A stretch of DNA of 64,000 nt, from assembly GCF_008711155.1 (NCBI RefSeq), contig NZ_VUYQ01000003.1, forward strand, positions 186,001 to 250,000, given 5' to 3'. This DNA comes from Dechloromonas sp. CZR5 (GTDB lineage Bacteria > Pseudomonadota > Gammaproteobacteria > Burkholderiales > Rhodocyclaceae). Of this stretch, positions 1 to 7,706 are shown one piece after another. Positions within the stretch are counted from its first letter, which is position 1; each line of letters begins with the position of its first letter. The position numbers and the translations under genes were made by a program. Below the pieces are notes generated by a model. It made no database searches, was not told where the DNA came from, and was given only the letters and a program-made list of their open reading frames with translations.

Positions 1-1337
1 ACCGCTCGCGGCCGTGTCTGCTTTATCAGATCAAGCGCTGCAGCGGCCCGTGCGTCGGGTATATCGCCCCGGATGACTATGCGGCAGACGTCCAGATGGC
101 AGCCATGTTCCTGCTCGGTAAGCAGCAGGAAGTTACTCGCCGCCTGACCAAGGCCATGGAAGAAGCCTCGAGTCGCCTGGCCTTCGAGCAGGCAGCTATT
201 TTTCGCGACCAAATTCAATCGTTGCACCAGGTTCAGGAAAAACAGTTCGTTTCCAGCAGCAAGGGGGAGGACGTGGATATCCTCGTCGCGCTGAAGGAGG
301 CCGGGCAGCTGTGCGTTAACCTGGCTATGGTCCGCGGTGGACGGCATTTGGGCGATCGCCCTTTCTTCCCCAGTAATGCAGGTGACTCTGATGCGGCGGA
401 CGCCTCGGCAGCCTTCATTCGTCAGCACTATGCGGTGCATCCCGCCCCCGCACGCATCCTCTCCTTTCCTTTACCGGTGGAAGAGGAGGAGGGCGGCAGC
501 GAAGCTTTGCTGGCGGAATTGGCCGGCCGTGCCATCCCCATTCAGGAGCCACGGACCATCGCCCAAAAAACCTGGGTCGAAATGGCGATTCAAAACGCAC
601 GCCTTGCCATCCTGGCCAGAAACCAGGCCAGCGCCCAGCAAGAAGCCCGTCTGGCAGTACTCCAGGAGGTGCTGCAGCTTGCGGAACCCATCTCGCGAAT
701 CGAATGCTTCGATATCAGCCACACCATGGGCGAGGCAACAGTTGCCTCTTGTGTGGTCTATGAAGGCAATCGCATGAAGAAAAGTGATTATCGCCGTTTC
801 AATATTCGAGATATCCAGCCCGGTGACGATTATGCCGCCATGCGTCAGGCTGTCAGCCGACGCTACGACAACCTTGCCTCGGGTGAGGGTAGGGCGCCTG
901 ACTTGATCCTTATCGACGGTGGCAAGGGGCAGGTTGCCTCGGCCTTTTCGGCGCTCGCCGACCTTGGTTTGTCGCATCTGCCGATGGTAGGTGTCGCAAA
1001 AGGCGAGGAACGCAAGGTCGGTATGGAAACCCTGATCTTTCCGGATGGGCGCGAACCACTACACCTGGCTCCTGACTATTTTGCGTTGCACCTGATTCAG
1101 GAAGTTCGCGACGAAGCTCATCGCTTTGCGATTACAGGACATCGGGCGCAACGCGGCAAAGCCAGAAAGACCTCCAAGCTGGAGTCGTTGGCTGGCGTAG
1201 GACCGGCCCGACGGAAAGCCCTGATTGCCCGATTTGGCGGTTTGCCCGGGGTGCTCGCTGCAACCGCCGATCAATTGGCCGACGTTCCCGGAATCAGCAG
1301 GGAATTGGCCGAGAACATATATTCCGCATTACACTGA
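1..1337 (+). CDS. uvrC: UvrABC excision nuclease subunit C, 3' part
   Basis: This is the C-terminal part of UvrC, which makes both incisions around DNA lesions in nucleotide excision repair. The frame is already open at base 3, where the conserved RPCL-YQIKRC-PCVG segment of the family is read, so the gene starts upstream of the window. Visible parts in order are a UVR (UvrB-interacting) motif around bases 130-230, the RNase H-like endonuclease core (IECFDISH, then LILIDGGKGQ), and a C-terminal pair of helix-hairpin-helix motifs (LAGVGPARR and DVPGISRELA). The stop lies 3 bp before pgsA, so the two are probably co-transcribed. Nothing looks broken apart from the window edge. Confidence 0.97.
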   Translation, partial: RSRPCLLYQIKRCSGPCVGYIAPDDYAADVQMAAMFLLGKQQEVTRRLTKAMEEASSRLAFEQAAIFRDQIQSLHQVQEKQFVSSSKGEDVDILVALKEAGQLCVNLAMVRGGRHLGDRPFFPSNAGDSDAADASAAFIRQHYAVHPAPARILSFPLPVEEEEGGSEALLAELAGRAIPIQEPRTIAQKTWVEMAIQNARLAILARNQASAQQEARLAVLQEVLQLAEPISRIECFDISHTMGEATVASCVVYEGNRMKKSDYRRFNIRDIQPGDDYAAMRQAVSRRYDNLASGEGRAPDLILIDGGKGQVASAFSALADLGLSHLPMVGVAKGEERKVGMETLIFPDGREPLHLAPDYFALHLIQEVRDEAHRFAITGHRAQRGKARKTSKLESLAGVGPARRKALIARFGGLPGVLAATADQLADVPGISRELAENIYSALH

Positions 1338-1340
1338 AGC

Positions 1341-1919
1341 ATGCCTTTCAATCTGCCCATCCTTCTTACCTGGCTACGTATCGTTGCGATTCCGCTATTG
1401 ATCGCGGTCTACTACCTGCCCACCGCGTGGGCTACGCCTTACGAACGCGACCTGGCTGCAACCATCCTGTTTTGTGCTGCAGCGCTGACTGACTGGGCTG
1501 ACGGCTATCTGGCGCGCAAACTGAACCAGACCTCCGCTTTCGGGGCTTTTCTGGATCCGGTTGCCGACAAGCTGATGGTGGCCGCTGCGCTCATTGTTTT
1601 GGTTCAACTTGGCAGAACCGATGCCATTGTCGCCATGATTATCATCGGCCGCGAAATCACCATCTCGGCCTTGCGTGAATGGATGGCCAAGATCGGGGCC
1701 TCGAAAAGCGTCGCCGTTTCGATGCTGGGCAAGATCAAGACTACCGCCCAGATGTTGGCGCTTCCCATGCTTCTCTACTACGCACCGCTCGCCGGGTTCG
1801 ACATGAAGGTGATTGGTAACTGGTTGATCTGGATAGCAGCTTTGCTGACCTTGTGGTCGATGGGCTATTACCTGCGTATGGCCTGGCCGGAAATTGCAAA
1901 AAGAAGTGCAGAAAAATAG
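1341..1919 (+). CDS. pgsA: CDP-diacylglycerol--glycerol-3-phosphate 3-phosphatidyltransferase
   Basis: PgsA makes phosphatidylglycerophosphate from CDP-diacylglycerol and glycerol-3-phosphate in the inner membrane, the committed step to phosphatidylglycerol and cardiolipin. The 192-residue protein has the usual size, several hydrophobic segments, and the CDP-alcohol phosphotransferase signature with all its acidic residues: DWADGYLAR, then G eight residues later, then D and D (GAFLDPVADK). It starts 3 bp after uvrC, the same neighbourhood seen in many proteobacteria, and is followed directly by the promoter of the tRNA genes. Confidence 0.96.
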   Translation: MPFNLPILLTWLRIVAIPLLIAVYYLPTAWATPYERDLAATILFCAAALTDWADGYLARKLNQTSAFGAFLDPVADKLMVAAALIVLVQLGRTDAIVAMIIIGREITISALREWMAKIGASKSVAVSMLGKIKTTAQMLALPMLLYYAPLAGFDMKVIGNWLIWIAALLTLWSMGYYLRMAWPEIAKRSAEK

Positions 1920-1928
1920 AAGGGGATG

Positions 1929-1956
1929 TTGACAAATCCCTTGTGTGGCCTATAAT
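1929..1956 (+). promoter_or_regulatory. sigma-70 promoter of tRNA-Gly
   Basis: The -35 box TTGACA (1929-1934) and -10 box TATAAT (1951-1956) are perfect matches with a 16-bp spacer. A GC-rich discriminator (GCGCGC) follows, as expected for stringently controlled stable-RNA promoters. The tRNA begins 16 bp after the -10 box. Confidence 0.93.
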
Positions 1957-1972
1957 GCGCGCTCTGTTTGAC

Positions 1973-2048
1973 GCGGCAGTAGCTCAGTTGGTAGAGCGCA
2001 ACCTTGCCAAGGTTGAGGTCGAGAGTTCGAGACTCTTCTGCCGCTCCA
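1973..2048 (+). tRNA. tRNA-Gly (anticodon GCC)
   Basis: A 76-nt cloverleaf with acceptor stem GCGGCAG/CTGCCGC, a D-arm, an anticodon loop TTGCCAA with GCC at 2006-2008, a T-arm with TTCGAGA, discriminator T and an encoded CCA end. It lies directly behind a consensus promoter. Confidence 0.97.
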
Positions 2049-2054
2049 AAATCG

Positions 2055-2086
2055 AAAAGGGAAAGCGCTGGTCGCTTTCCCTTTTT
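2055..2086 (+). terminator. Rho-independent terminator between the tRNA genes
   Basis: The stem AAGGGAAAGCG (from 2057) pairs with CGCTTTCCCTT around a 5-nt loop, followed by a T run. It falls between tRNA-Gly and tRNA-Leu, so the leucine tRNA depends on read-through or on its own weak promoter. Confidence 0.85.
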
Positions 2087-2114
2087 CGTATCGGGGCGCA
2101 AAAATGCTGCACCG

Positions 2115-2200
2115 GCCCGGGTGGTGAAATTGGTAGACACAAGAGACTTAAAATCTCTCGGCCTCTGGCTGTACGGGTTCGATTCCCGTCCCGGGCACCA
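2115..2200 (+). tRNA. tRNA-Leu (anticodon TAA), prophage integration target
   Basis: An 86-nt class II tRNA with acceptor stem GCCCGGG/CCCGGGC, a long variable arm, anticodon TAA at 2149-2151, T-loop TTCGATT, discriminator A and encoded CCA. Its 3' end is the left attachment site of the prophage, and integration leaves the tRNA intact. Confidence 0.97.
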
Positions 2201-2202
2201 TC
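2185..2202 (+). other. attL core in tRNA-Leu 3' end
   Basis: The 11 bases CCCGTCCCGGG plus one variable base plus ACCATC recur at 43010-43027 with a single C/T difference. The site spans part of the T-stem, the acceptor stem and the CCA end, next to the integrase gene. Confidence 0.7.
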
Positions 2203-2343
2203 AATATTTTTCACATCTGCCTTTCATAGAAAAAACAACGTAGCCACGCGGGTTACTGCCGCATTGAGTAAATTTCTTTTACACTTTTAGGCAATGTTTG
2301 TTAGGCTTGACTCCCCATTTATTACGCGCGGAGTTCCCCATCC

Positions 2344-3366
2344 ATGGCGTCTATCAAGCCGACCAAATCAGGATATCGGGCGCAGGTCTATGTGCTTGGC
2401 GTTCGTGACTCAAAGTCGTTCCGGACTGCACGCGAGGCAAATGCCTGGGCTGCGGCGCGAGAGACCGAGATTCGTGCGGATGAAAAGAAGGCGCCGGGGG
2501 AGCGCCATACGCTGCGTGACGCGCTGGCCAGGTATAGCGAAGAGGTTTCCCCAAAGAAACGCGGCTGCTTGAAGGAGCAGATTCGCTTGAAAGCGTTTCT
2601 TGCCGAGCCGTCGTTGCCGGTCGATCTCCCCATTGGGGAAATCACGCCATCACACCTTGCGGCGTGGCGCGATGCGCGGCTACGTGTTGTCCAAGCCGGC
2701 AGCGTCCTGCGTGACTTCGGTCTGATGTCGTCTGTCTTCGAGGAAGCGCGGCGCGAGTGGAAATGGATCCTCGTGAACCCTCTGTCAGATGTTCGTCGGC
2801 CGCGTGCTCCGGATCACCGCGAGATTGTCATTGCACGCTGGCAGGTCAAGGCCATGCTGAGAGAGCTTGGCTATTCCAAGCGGACGCCAGTACGCTCGGT
2901 TGCCCAGGCTGTTGCAGTGTGCTTCCTTGTGGCGTTGAGAACGGGGATGCGTGCCGGCGAACTGTGCGGACTGACGTGGGATCGTGTATTCGATGGCTAC
3001 TGTCGCACGCCACATAAATCAGGGCGTACCGAAGAGTCGTTGCGTGATGTGCCGTTGACAGCGAAGGCGCTGGCCTCTATCGAGCTCATGCGGGGCTATG
3101 ACCCCAAGTTGGTTTTCGGTTTGAAAACGGCATCGCTGGATGCGATGTTCAGGAAGTTCAGAAACCGTGCCGGCCTGTCGGGTTTCACATTCCACGATTC
3201 GAGGCACACAGCCGCGACCTGGATCGCCGGCCGGATGAAATCGAACAACCTGCCGGCGCAGCAAGCCTTGCTCGATTTGTGCAAGATTTTCGGGTGGACA
3301 AAGCTCGACCAGGCGCTGACATACTTCAATCCAGATCCGCGCGATATCGCCAAAAGAATTCTGTGA
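2344..3366 (+). CDS. int: phage tyrosine recombinase (integrase)
   Basis: A 340-residue site-specific recombinase expected to integrate and excise the prophage at the adjacent tRNA-Leu. An N-terminal arm-type DNA-binding region and a SAM-like core-binding domain precede the catalytic domain. The catalytic residues are visible: Arg203 in RTGMRAGEL, His284 and Arg287 in HDSRH, and the nucleophile Tyr327 in LTYFNP. The position directly beside attL is typical. The ATG is preceded by GGAG about 10 bp upstream. The stop abuts that of the convergent gene at 3367, a putative excisionase-type regulator. Confidence 0.95.
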   Translation: MASIKPTKSGYRAQVYVLGVRDSKSFRTAREANAWAAARETEIRADEKKAPGERHTLRDALARYSEEVSPKKRGCLKEQIRLKAFLAEPSLPVDLPIGEITPSHLAAWRDARLRVVQAGSVLRDFGLMSSVFEEARREWKWILVNPLSDVRRPRAPDHREIVIARWQVKAMLRELGYSKRTPVRSVAQAVAVCFLVALRTGMRAGELCGLTWDRVFDGYCRTPHKSGRTEESLRDVPLTAKALASIELMRGYDPKLVFGLKTASLDAMFRKFRNRAGLSGFTFHDSRHTAATWIAGRMKSNNLPAQQALLDLCKIFGWTKLDQALTYFNPDPRDIAKRIL

Positions 3367-3642
3367 TCAGTGGCCGGAAATGGCCGCATCGATCTGATCT
3401 ATGGGGATATGACCCAGCTTGTTGAGCTTGAATGTTCCGGCCTTGACCATTTTCGAAATAGTCGGGCGGCTCTTTTTGAGCATTCTGGCGGCCTCGGCCT
3501 GCGTGACGCTCTGCGGTCTCAATCCGTTGCTCTTAGGTAGCGCCGACATCGCCTTTTGAACGGCCGCATCGGCCGCCCTGGTGATCATCGCATTCAGTTC
3601 GGCCTGGGTCATGATGACGACCGGTTCAGTGGTGGCGATCAT
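3367..3642 (-). CDS. small helix-turn-helix protein, possible excisionase
   Basis: A 91-residue protein whose C-terminal half (SVTQAEAARMLKKSRPTISK, then IPIDQIDAAI) has the layout of a MerR/excisionase-type helix-turn-helix with a short wing. The N-terminal half is helical and of unknown role. It is the last gene of the leftward early operon and ends exactly where the integrase ends, the usual place for a directionality factor. The start has a good AGAGGAAG ribosome site. Excisionase function is inferred from size and position only. Confidence 0.7.
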   Translation of the reverse strand: MIATTEPVVIMTQAELNAMITRAADAAVQKAMSALPKSNGLRPQSVTQAEAARMLKKSRPTISKMVKAGTFKLNKLGHIPIDQIDAAISGH

Positions 3643-3692
3643 GTCTTCCTCTTTTGGTTCTTGCCCGGTTGGTCATTATTTTTTTCTCTGTG

Positions 3693-3914
3693 TTAGGGAT
3701 ATGCCCGCTTGAATGTGTCCGACTTCACATAGCGCTTCGAAGACTGATTCAGCAGGGCGTTGCCAGGTGCCTTCTCTGCGTACTGCGCAAAGTCCCGCGT
3801 TGCTGTCGCCGGGCCGATGCCGAAATAGTCTTCAATTTCGCCCCGGCTAACGCTTCCGTAGTGGTGCAGCAGGAAGTCAATCAGGCGCAGGCGTTGCTCG
3901 ATTGCATAGTTCAT
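3693..3914 (-). CDS. winged-helix DNA-binding protein, BrxR/WYL N-terminal-like
   Basis: A 73-residue protein made almost entirely of a predicted winged helix: RLIDFLLHHYGSVSRGEIEDYF, then GIGPATATRDFAQYAEKAPGN, then a beta hairpin KRYVKSD. The pattern resembles the N-terminal DNA-binding domain of BrxR/WYL-type regulators, without the WYL or CRC effector domains. It is probably a small phage transcription factor in the early operon. No catalytic function is expected. Confidence 0.65.
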   Translation of the reverse strand: MNYAIEQRLRLIDFLLHHYGSVSRGEIEDYFGIGPATATRDFAQYAEKAPGNALLNQSSKRYVKSDTFKRAYP

Positions 3915-3929
3915 TGATCAGCCCTCTGC

Positions 3930-4394
3930 TCAGACCCTGAATCCCATAATTGCCGATAGCAGCGGATCGTTTCCCGTGGGTAGTTTTCCCTGGCGCGCGA
4001 GGCGTTTTATCCTCGTGCGGCGGTCAATAGCGAGGGCTTGTTCGTAATGGCGGGAGCGCCAGCGGTGGCAGTTGAACGCGTTTCCCAGCCTGGACGGCCG
4101 GGCAATGTCGATACCCGGGCCGAAGGCCACAATCTTGGTCATCGGACCGCGATCGCCGTTGCGTGTCCAGCCGACTATATGTACCAGGCCAGCGCTATGC
4201 AGTTCGTTGATGGCACGATCGGATGACGAGCGGTGCCAACCGAAGCGAGCGGCTGCGCTGTGTTTGTGAAAGGTCTCGCCGGAGGCCAGTGCTCTCCACA
4301 TGAGAATTTTTCCCTGCGCACCGTTGTTCAGGTAGCTGGCCGGCGGAATCAGGCCGTGCGCGGATAGGGAGCAAATACGGTCAAAGGGGTTCAC
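3930..4394 (-). CDS. phage protein with winged-helix-like segment
   Basis: A 154-residue protein of no recognised family. Residues about 28-75 (alternating helices ending in GLVHIVGWTRNG) look like a winged helix used for DNA binding, and the C-terminal part is rich in Arg and His. It starts with GTG, overlapping the stop of the upstream ASCH-domain gene (GTGA), so translation is coupled. The role is unknown; an early-operon DNA-binding protein is the best guess. Confidence 0.65.
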   Translation of the reverse strand: MNPFDRICSLSAHGLIPPASYLNNGAQGKILMWRALASGETFHKHSAAARFGWHRSSSDRAINELHSAGLVHIVGWTRNGDRGPMTKIVAFGPGIDIARPSRLGNAFNCHRWRSRHYEQALAIDRRTRIKRLARQGKLPTGNDPLLSAIMGFRV

Positions 4395-5002
4395 GGATTG
4401 ATCCCTTGCAGACGCTTGAACTCAACAACCCATACCCACGGGTTTGTATCCCAGCTTCCGCCGCCGTTTATCTGCTGCCACAGGGCGCAAAAATTGTCGC
4501 GCCACAAATTGAAGTTCTTCGGCGGCCCTTCGGCCTCGGCATCGGCCTCGCTGATGTCCTGTAGCTTTTCGATACGTATGTCGACGATCTCAAGCAAAAT
4601 CCTGCTTGCCCAGCGTGGCATATGGATGGACGGGCGATTCCTGAAGCCCCATGCCTTGAAGTCTGCGCGATCCTGGTTGCTCCAGTTGTCTGCCGCGTAG
4701 GTATATTGAGGCCAGGTGTCTGCGCCTTCGCGCATCATCTTGGCAGTGCGTTCTGGGCGCTCCCATCCGTTCTCGCGTACCCACAGCCGATCGCCCGGCT
4801 GACCATAGGGGCACTGCTTCCAATAGCGTGCGCCAAGGTGCTTGTTTTCGATCTCAATCATGGATTGTTCAGCATCGAAATCCGTGATGTAGACGTTGTC
4901 TGGCTGTGATGTCTTGATGGCTACCCGCCGCGTCTGCGTCTTCCTGCCTGCGAGAATCGCCCGCACCATCGGGCCACTGAAAAGGATCGGTCGCTCCTTC
5001 AT
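4391..5002 (-). CDS. ASCH-domain-like phage protein
   Basis: A 203-residue protein beginning MKERPILFSGPMVRAILAGRKTQTRR, the usual opening of phage ASCH-fold proteins, which have a PUA-like RNA/nucleotide-binding barrel. The phrase GDRLWVRE-W and the C-terminal WVVEFKRL support this. The start at 5002 is preferred over an upstream ATG at 5140 because homology begins there and GGAG lies about 10 bp before it. Related genes are common in phage early regions and sometimes labelled morphogenetic protein, but the function is not established. Confidence 0.8.
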   Translation of the reverse strand: MKERPILFSGPMVRAILAGRKTQTRRVAIKTSQPDNVYITDFDAEQSMIEIENKHLGARYWKQCPYGQPGDRLWVRENGWERPERTAKMMREGADTWPQYTYAADNWSNQDRADFKAWGFRNRPSIHMPRWASRILLEIVDIRIEKLQDISEADAEAEGPPKNFNLWRDNFCALWQQINGGGSWDTNPWVWVVEFKRLQGINP

Positions 5003-5004
5003 TC

Positions 5005-5307
5005 TCAAATCTCCGCCGGATTCGCGTTGATGATCCTGGCCATGATGTGGCCGGTGCTGGCGTCGTCGCATGCCGGGTTGTCGTCTTCGATCGGAAATCC
5101 TTCGATCGGAAGGAAGGCCACGAAAAGGCTGCTGCTGCACTTGCGATAGGCGGCCGGTGCTTCGTTACCGTGGTCGTGCTTGATGGTTTCATGGCAGGCG
5201 CATTGATAGCGCCGCTCGCACCATTCGCCTTCCTTGTCGCCGTGTGCCAGGCAGCGGTTGATTGTGGAGTCAAGCGGTAGCGGCATTGGTTTTCCGGTGA
5301 AATTCAT
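5005..5307 (-). CDS. small Cys/His-rich phage protein
   Basis: A 100-residue protein with a Cys/His cluster (CLAHGDKEGEWC followed by CACH) that could bind zinc. Its ATG overlaps the stop codon of the ParB-like gene (ATGA at 5304-5307), so it is translationally coupled. Longer upstream starts in this frame would lie inside the ParB-like gene and are not needed. The function is unknown. Confidence 0.7.
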   Translation of the reverse strand: MNFTGKPMPLPLDSTINRCLAHGDKEGEWCERRYQCACHETIKHDHGNEAPAAYRKCSSSLFVAFLPIEGFPIEDDNPACDDASTGHIMARIINANPAEI

Positions 5308-7706
5308 GCTGCTGCTCCTTGTACTTTGAGATCGTCGAGGGTCATTCCGCCGGCGAGGCAGTGTTCGACCCACTTGGGTTTGCGGCCGCGACCGGTCCAT
5401 TCGAGCTCGGCGTTGTCCGGGTGGCGGTACTGGATGGGGGGCCGACCTGCTGCGCTGGATGGCCGTGCGCCGCTGCCGATGAGAATCAGGTCCTGAGGGT
5501 CGAAGCAAAGCTCGTCGCCGTCGATCATGACGACGATGGGCTTGCTGCGGCCGTCGATATAGATGGTCTGGATGACCCCGCCCTTGCCGGCGGCGCCGTG
5601 CCGAAATCCGTCCAGTTCCAGATCAGGCTTGACGCGAACCGTATCGTCGATACCGAAGGAGTGGTCGCTGGTCTCGGATGGTTTTGCGTTCGGCTCGTTA
5701 GAGCCGCTCGATAGGCATTCTGCCCGTTCAATCTCGTAACCAAAGAATTGCAGCCGTTCGCCTGTCTCCGGTCCGTCTTTAATCAAAATATCAAAGAATT
5801 CGGCACCGGAAGGGTATTGGCCCCGGGACAAAATGATTCCTGTGCAACCAGATATATCCACGTCTTCATCTTTAGCAACGACACGGACACAGTCCCCTAC
5901 GCGGAACGTAGGTTGATCCAGGGATGGTTTTTCCACCGCAGCGCCAGCTGCACTCGATAAATCTGCCTCGGCGTTAGCCGGGGCAGGGTTTTGACCTTCG
6001 GACGACTCTTTCCCGCCCGCCTGCGCAGCTTCGGTCGCCGCGCCTTCGCCTTCCGCGCGGTCAGTTCCCGCCGCCTGCGCAGCTTCGGAGGGGTGGGAAT
6101 GGTCTTCAGAGGTGGCCGGGGATGATTTTTTGCCCTTTTTCGAGGCCTTCGGGGCGGGTTTCAGGCTTTCCTTGACGTGGTCGAGCAGCGCGGCCGTATC
6201 GATTTTCATGGCCTTGGCCAAGGCCAGCATGCCCTCGGGTTCGCGCTTGAGATTGAACTCGTCGGTTTTGAGCTCGGCGAGCAGCGTGAGATCGAGGCAG
6301 ATGAGCAGCATTTCCTCGGTGTCGTAGTTCGACAGGCCGTTGCGGAAGGCCTCGGTACGGTCGAAGCTGTTTGCGCCGATCGCGCCGTATAGAGCCGCGA
6401 TGTTTTCGGCGCGAGTATGCCCGGCATCGATCAGGAAGCGTCGAGCAATGATGGGCAGCGCGTCGACCATCAGCGAGCCGAAGTCATAGTCATGCGGATC
6501 GTTGGTATGAGTTGCGTCGCGCGCTTGCTCTCGCAGGATCACGAACAGCCGTTCGCGGAAGGCATTGGCCAGCGTCACCTGAGCCTTGATCTTTTTGTTC
6601 TCGTCGCGGTTTTTCTGAGCCTCGGTGACGACGCCGGCGGCCTTGAGCTTTTCGGTGATGACCTTCTTGGCAACCACGGGAACCAATTCGCCCTTGAGCT
6701 TGTTTTCGACGAGGGTGACCGCTTTGTCGTCGCCGTCGAGGATTTCGCGGTAGGTGCGATGCTTGGGGTCATCGTAGCAGGTGGAGTCAAGCGGCGCGTG
6801 GGTGCGGGTTTCGCCGCCGCCGTAGCTGAGCATCTTGTCGGCTTCTTCGCCGGTGGCGACCTTCACGTTCGGGCCGGCGGCCTTGGCGCGGCGCTCGGCA
6901 GCAGCGATCTTCTTGGCGGTGAAACAGTCGGGGTCGGTACAGACGTTCGCACTGTCGATATCGTCGAACAGATCGGGGCTGTTGCCGGTGCGCTTGGGGC
7001 AGGCGCTGCAAGGCCCGGCGGTGGCGATCAGTTCGCCGTCTTCGCTGGGGAAGGGGGCATCGTCCAGCTTGAGCATGTAGCGGTCGCGGATGTGACGTTG
7101 CGCCTGGCGTACGGATTGGGTGTCGCCGTAGAAGTCGGTGCGGGTCAGGTCTTCGATGGCCCTGGCCTGCAGCTTGTGGCTTGGGATGCGCGAGACGAGC
7201 AGGGCGGTCGAGGCGTTGAGCGCACCGGCGTAGAAGAGGCGTCGGCCGTCTTCGTCCAGGTCGAGCAGCTTGAGGCGCCCGAAAATGTAGCTGCGGCTTT
7301 TGCCGATTTTGTGGGCCAGCTGGTCCGCCGTGTAACCGTGCTCACGCATCATGCGGCCATAACCTTCGGCTTCTTCGAGCGGGTGCAGATCCTCGCCCTG
7401 CAGGTTCTCGATCAGCTGAATTTCGACGATTTCCGCGTCGGAGAGGTCGTCCCGCAGATCGGCCCGGATGTTGGTGCAGCCGGCCATTTGGCTGGCACGC
7501 CAGCGGCGTTCGCCGAAAATGAGTTCGTAGAACGGCTGGTCGGCGCCGGTGTTCGGGTTGGTGCGCACGAGGATCGGCGAAACGACGCCGTGTTCCTTGA
7601 TGCTGGCGGCGAGTTCCTTGAGCGTGGCTTCGTTGAAGTGCTTGCGCGGGTTGGTCGGCGAGGGTGCGATGTCGCTGACCAGGGGGTTGATTCGGGTGGT
7701 GGTCAT
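5304..7706 (-). CDS. ParB-like nuclease/partition domain protein with H-NS-type C-terminus
   Basis: An 800-residue protein. Residues 1-110 form a ParB/Spo0J N-terminal domain (SPTNPRKHFNE, then GERRWRA and ENLQ-EDLHPLEEA), followed by a KorB-like helix-turn-helix (TADQLAHKIGKSRSYIFGRL). A long middle, a low-complexity Ala/Glu linker (about 540-600) and two KOW/SH3-like segments (VGDCVRVVAKDEDVDISG and DDTVRVKPD) follow. The last 45 residues carry YRHPDN and WTGRGRKPKW, the H-NS C-terminal DNA-binding motif. It probably binds phage or host DNA. The start overlaps the RT stop (ATGA), so it is coupled to the DGR. This domain combination is unusual for a partition protein. Confidence 0.88.
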   Translation of the reverse strand: MTTTRINPLVSDIAPSPTNPRKHFNEATLKELAASIKEHGVVSPILVRTNPNTGADQPFYELIFGERRWRASQMAGCTNIRADLRDDLSDAEIVEIQLIENLQGEDLHPLEEAEGYGRMMREHGYTADQLAHKIGKSRSYIFGRLKLLDLDEDGRRLFYAGALNASTALLVSRIPSHKLQARAIEDLTRTDFYGDTQSVRQAQRHIRDRYMLKLDDAPFPSEDGELIATAGPCSACPKRTGNSPDLFDDIDSANVCTDPDCFTAKKIAAAERRAKAAGPNVKVATGEEADKMLSYGGGETRTHAPLDSTCYDDPKHRTYREILDGDDKAVTLVENKLKGELVPVVAKKVITEKLKAAGVVTEAQKNRDENKKIKAQVTLANAFRERLFVILREQARDATHTNDPHDYDFGSLMVDALPIIARRFLIDAGHTRAENIAALYGAIGANSFDRTEAFRNGLSNYDTEEMLLICLDLTLLAELKTDEFNLKREPEGMLALAKAMKIDTAALLDHVKESLKPAPKASKKGKKSSPATSEDHSHPSEAAQAAGTDRAEGEGAATEAAQAGGKESSEGQNPAPANAEADLSSAAGAAVEKPSLDQPTFRVGDCVRVVAKDEDVDISGCTGIILSRGQYPSGAEFFDILIKDGPETGERLQFFGYEIERAECLSSGSNEPNAKPSETSDHSFGIDDTVRVKPDLELDGFRHGAAGKGGVIQTIYIDGRSKPIVVMIDGDELCFDPQDLILIGSGARPSSAAGRPPIQYRHPDNAELEWTGRGRKPKWVEHCLAGGMTLDDLKVQGAAA

